A stretch of DNA of 63,219 bases from Paenibacillus alginolyticus DSM 5050 = NBRC 15375 (GTDB lineage: Bacteria; Bacillota; Bacilli; Paenibacillales; NBRC-103111), in NCBI RefSeq assembly GCF_000422905.1, contig NZ_AUGY01000048.1, positions 1 through 63,219 on the forward strand, read 5' to 3'. Below are positions 62,712 through 63,219 of this stretch, one piece after another. Positions within the stretch are counted from its first letter, which is position 1. Every line of letters starts with the position of its first letter. The notes under the pieces were generated by a model. That model searched no databases, was not told the origin of the DNA, and was given only the letters and a program-made list of their open reading frames with translations. The position numbers and the translations under genes were made by a program.

Positions 62712-62753
62712 ATCAATTCTCACGGTTGTGACTAATGCCAGCAGGCAGATAAA

Positions 62754-62784
62754 AAGGGTAGTATGGAAATGCCATACTACCCTT
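62754..62784 (+). terminator. Terminator behind the zinc-ribbon gene
   Basis: AAGGGTAGTATGG and CCATACTACCCTT, perfect arms, five-base loop. Confidence 0.7.
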
Positions 62785-62810
62785 GGAGGCGTTGGGCATT
62801 ATTGGATTTT

Positions 62811-62842
62811 TAAGGGTTAGGCTAGTCGGAGCCTAACCCTTA
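62811..62842. terminator. Second perfect hairpin
   Basis: TAAGGGTTAGGCT and AGCCTAACCCTTA, six-base loop, only 26 bases after the previous hairpin. It may serve a gene beyond the window or be a repeat element. Confidence 0.5.
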
Positions 62843-63219
62843 TCTATTACAAGGCATACGAGTGTGACTGACAACTCTTACGTAGATGCGGGAATTGTTG
62901 TATTCAATACATTACCGATGCAAAATAGCTGACATGATTAGAAGGGCTGTATGTCTAAATACAATTTGTTTAATATCTTGTATTTATTACCATTTCGTTT
63001 TTTGGGTACAAGCCAAAAAAGTAAAGACTACAGAAAATGACGCGTTTTTACCATTAATTTACATTTTATTCTTGTGTCTCCGCTATTCTCTCACTATGAT
63101 GCGCTGTGAACTTAGCCGTTCTTTTGTCTTGCTCGTCTTCTGTCGACCCTTTGAAGTTCTACTTGGCGGGCGAAAGACAGCATTTACAAAGTTAGACCAG
63201 CTATCATAGAAATAGATTC
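62843..63219. other. Window end without a recognised gene
   Basis: AT-rich sequence. A 107-codon open stretch on the plus strand from 62886 has no ribosome site and no family resemblance, and I do not accept it as a gene. Confidence 0.4.

Noticed and set aside
62886..63209. 107-codon plus-strand frame at the window end
   Set aside because: AT-rich, no ribosome site, no recognisable domain.

Overview
The window looks like a chromosomal segment of a Paenibacillus-type, low-to-mid GC, spore-former-like Firmicute. The reasons are strong AAGGAG/GGAGG ribosome binding sites with frequent TTG and GTG starts, a ComA-like response regulator, a cydAB-cydS oxidase operon, an amidase with copper-amine-oxidase-N type domains, an LplB/LplC/LplA sugar importer without its own ATPase, and very large secreted multidomain proteins, one ending in a FIMAH-type domain. 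The genus is an inference; no rRNA or marker gene is present.

Layout. 1-6.6 kb: end of an IS1595-type transposase, a six-PAS histidine kinase with a ComA-like regulator, a chimeric gene relic (SDR head joined to a DUF4386 tail) and a frameshifted IS4-type transposase. 6.8-12.1 kb: degenerate short repeats, an HSL-type esterase, an NHL propeller protein, a PhyH dioxygenase, an AraC regulator and an amino-acid-type binding lipoprotein. 12.1-16.4 kb: cytochrome bd operon (31-aa membrane ORF, cydA, cydB, cydS) behind an FNR/Rex-like palindrome, then a cell-wall amidase. 16.9-31.7 kb: a block for copper, cytochrome c and iron/heme handling: PepSY protein, CopZ-like chaperone, cupredoxin, YcnI, YcnJ, CopA, SCO, two small cytochromes c, a NarL-type two-component system, an orphan OmpR-type regulator and a FecCD-type importer. 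31.8-36.8 kb: the wreck of a second metal ABC operon, MntH with MntR-like boxes, and a P1B-4 metal-efflux ATPase. 37.8-43.7 kb: GbsR-type regulator and a 2-aminoethylphosphonate-like ABC operon with HAD and SMR genes. 43.8-51.2 kb: a nonsense-interrupted secreted metallophosphoesterase, a YafY/WYL regulator with a large palindrome, an alcohol dehydrogenase and an NAD-binding protein. 51.3-62.2 kb: a carbohydrate locus (LplB/LplC/LplA importer, SGNH esterase, 1868-aa secreted protein). The end holds a 56-aa zinc-ribbon gene.

The main discovery candidate is in the 16.9-28.9 kb block. An 18-bp element, consensus ATAGCWCYTTNKAGTCAT, occurs six times in strong form and twice in weaker form. Each copy is directed at a different transcription unit, and a -10-like hexamer begins 21-23 nt downstream of every copy, with no good -35. 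This is the geometry of one activator controlling the whole copper/cytochrome/iron block. The NarL-type or the OmpR-type regulator inside the block, both preceded by the same element, is the likely binder. A second, smaller element (TTCTNGAAAT core, 21-22 nt before a -10) links the three transcription units of the carbohydrate locus.

Decay is visible in several places: a 10-bp tandem duplication breaks the iron importer ATPase, a metal ABC operon is compressed to fused fragments, a TAG codon interrupts the metallophosphoesterase, and remnants of NTF2-like and dockerin-like sequences lie between genes.
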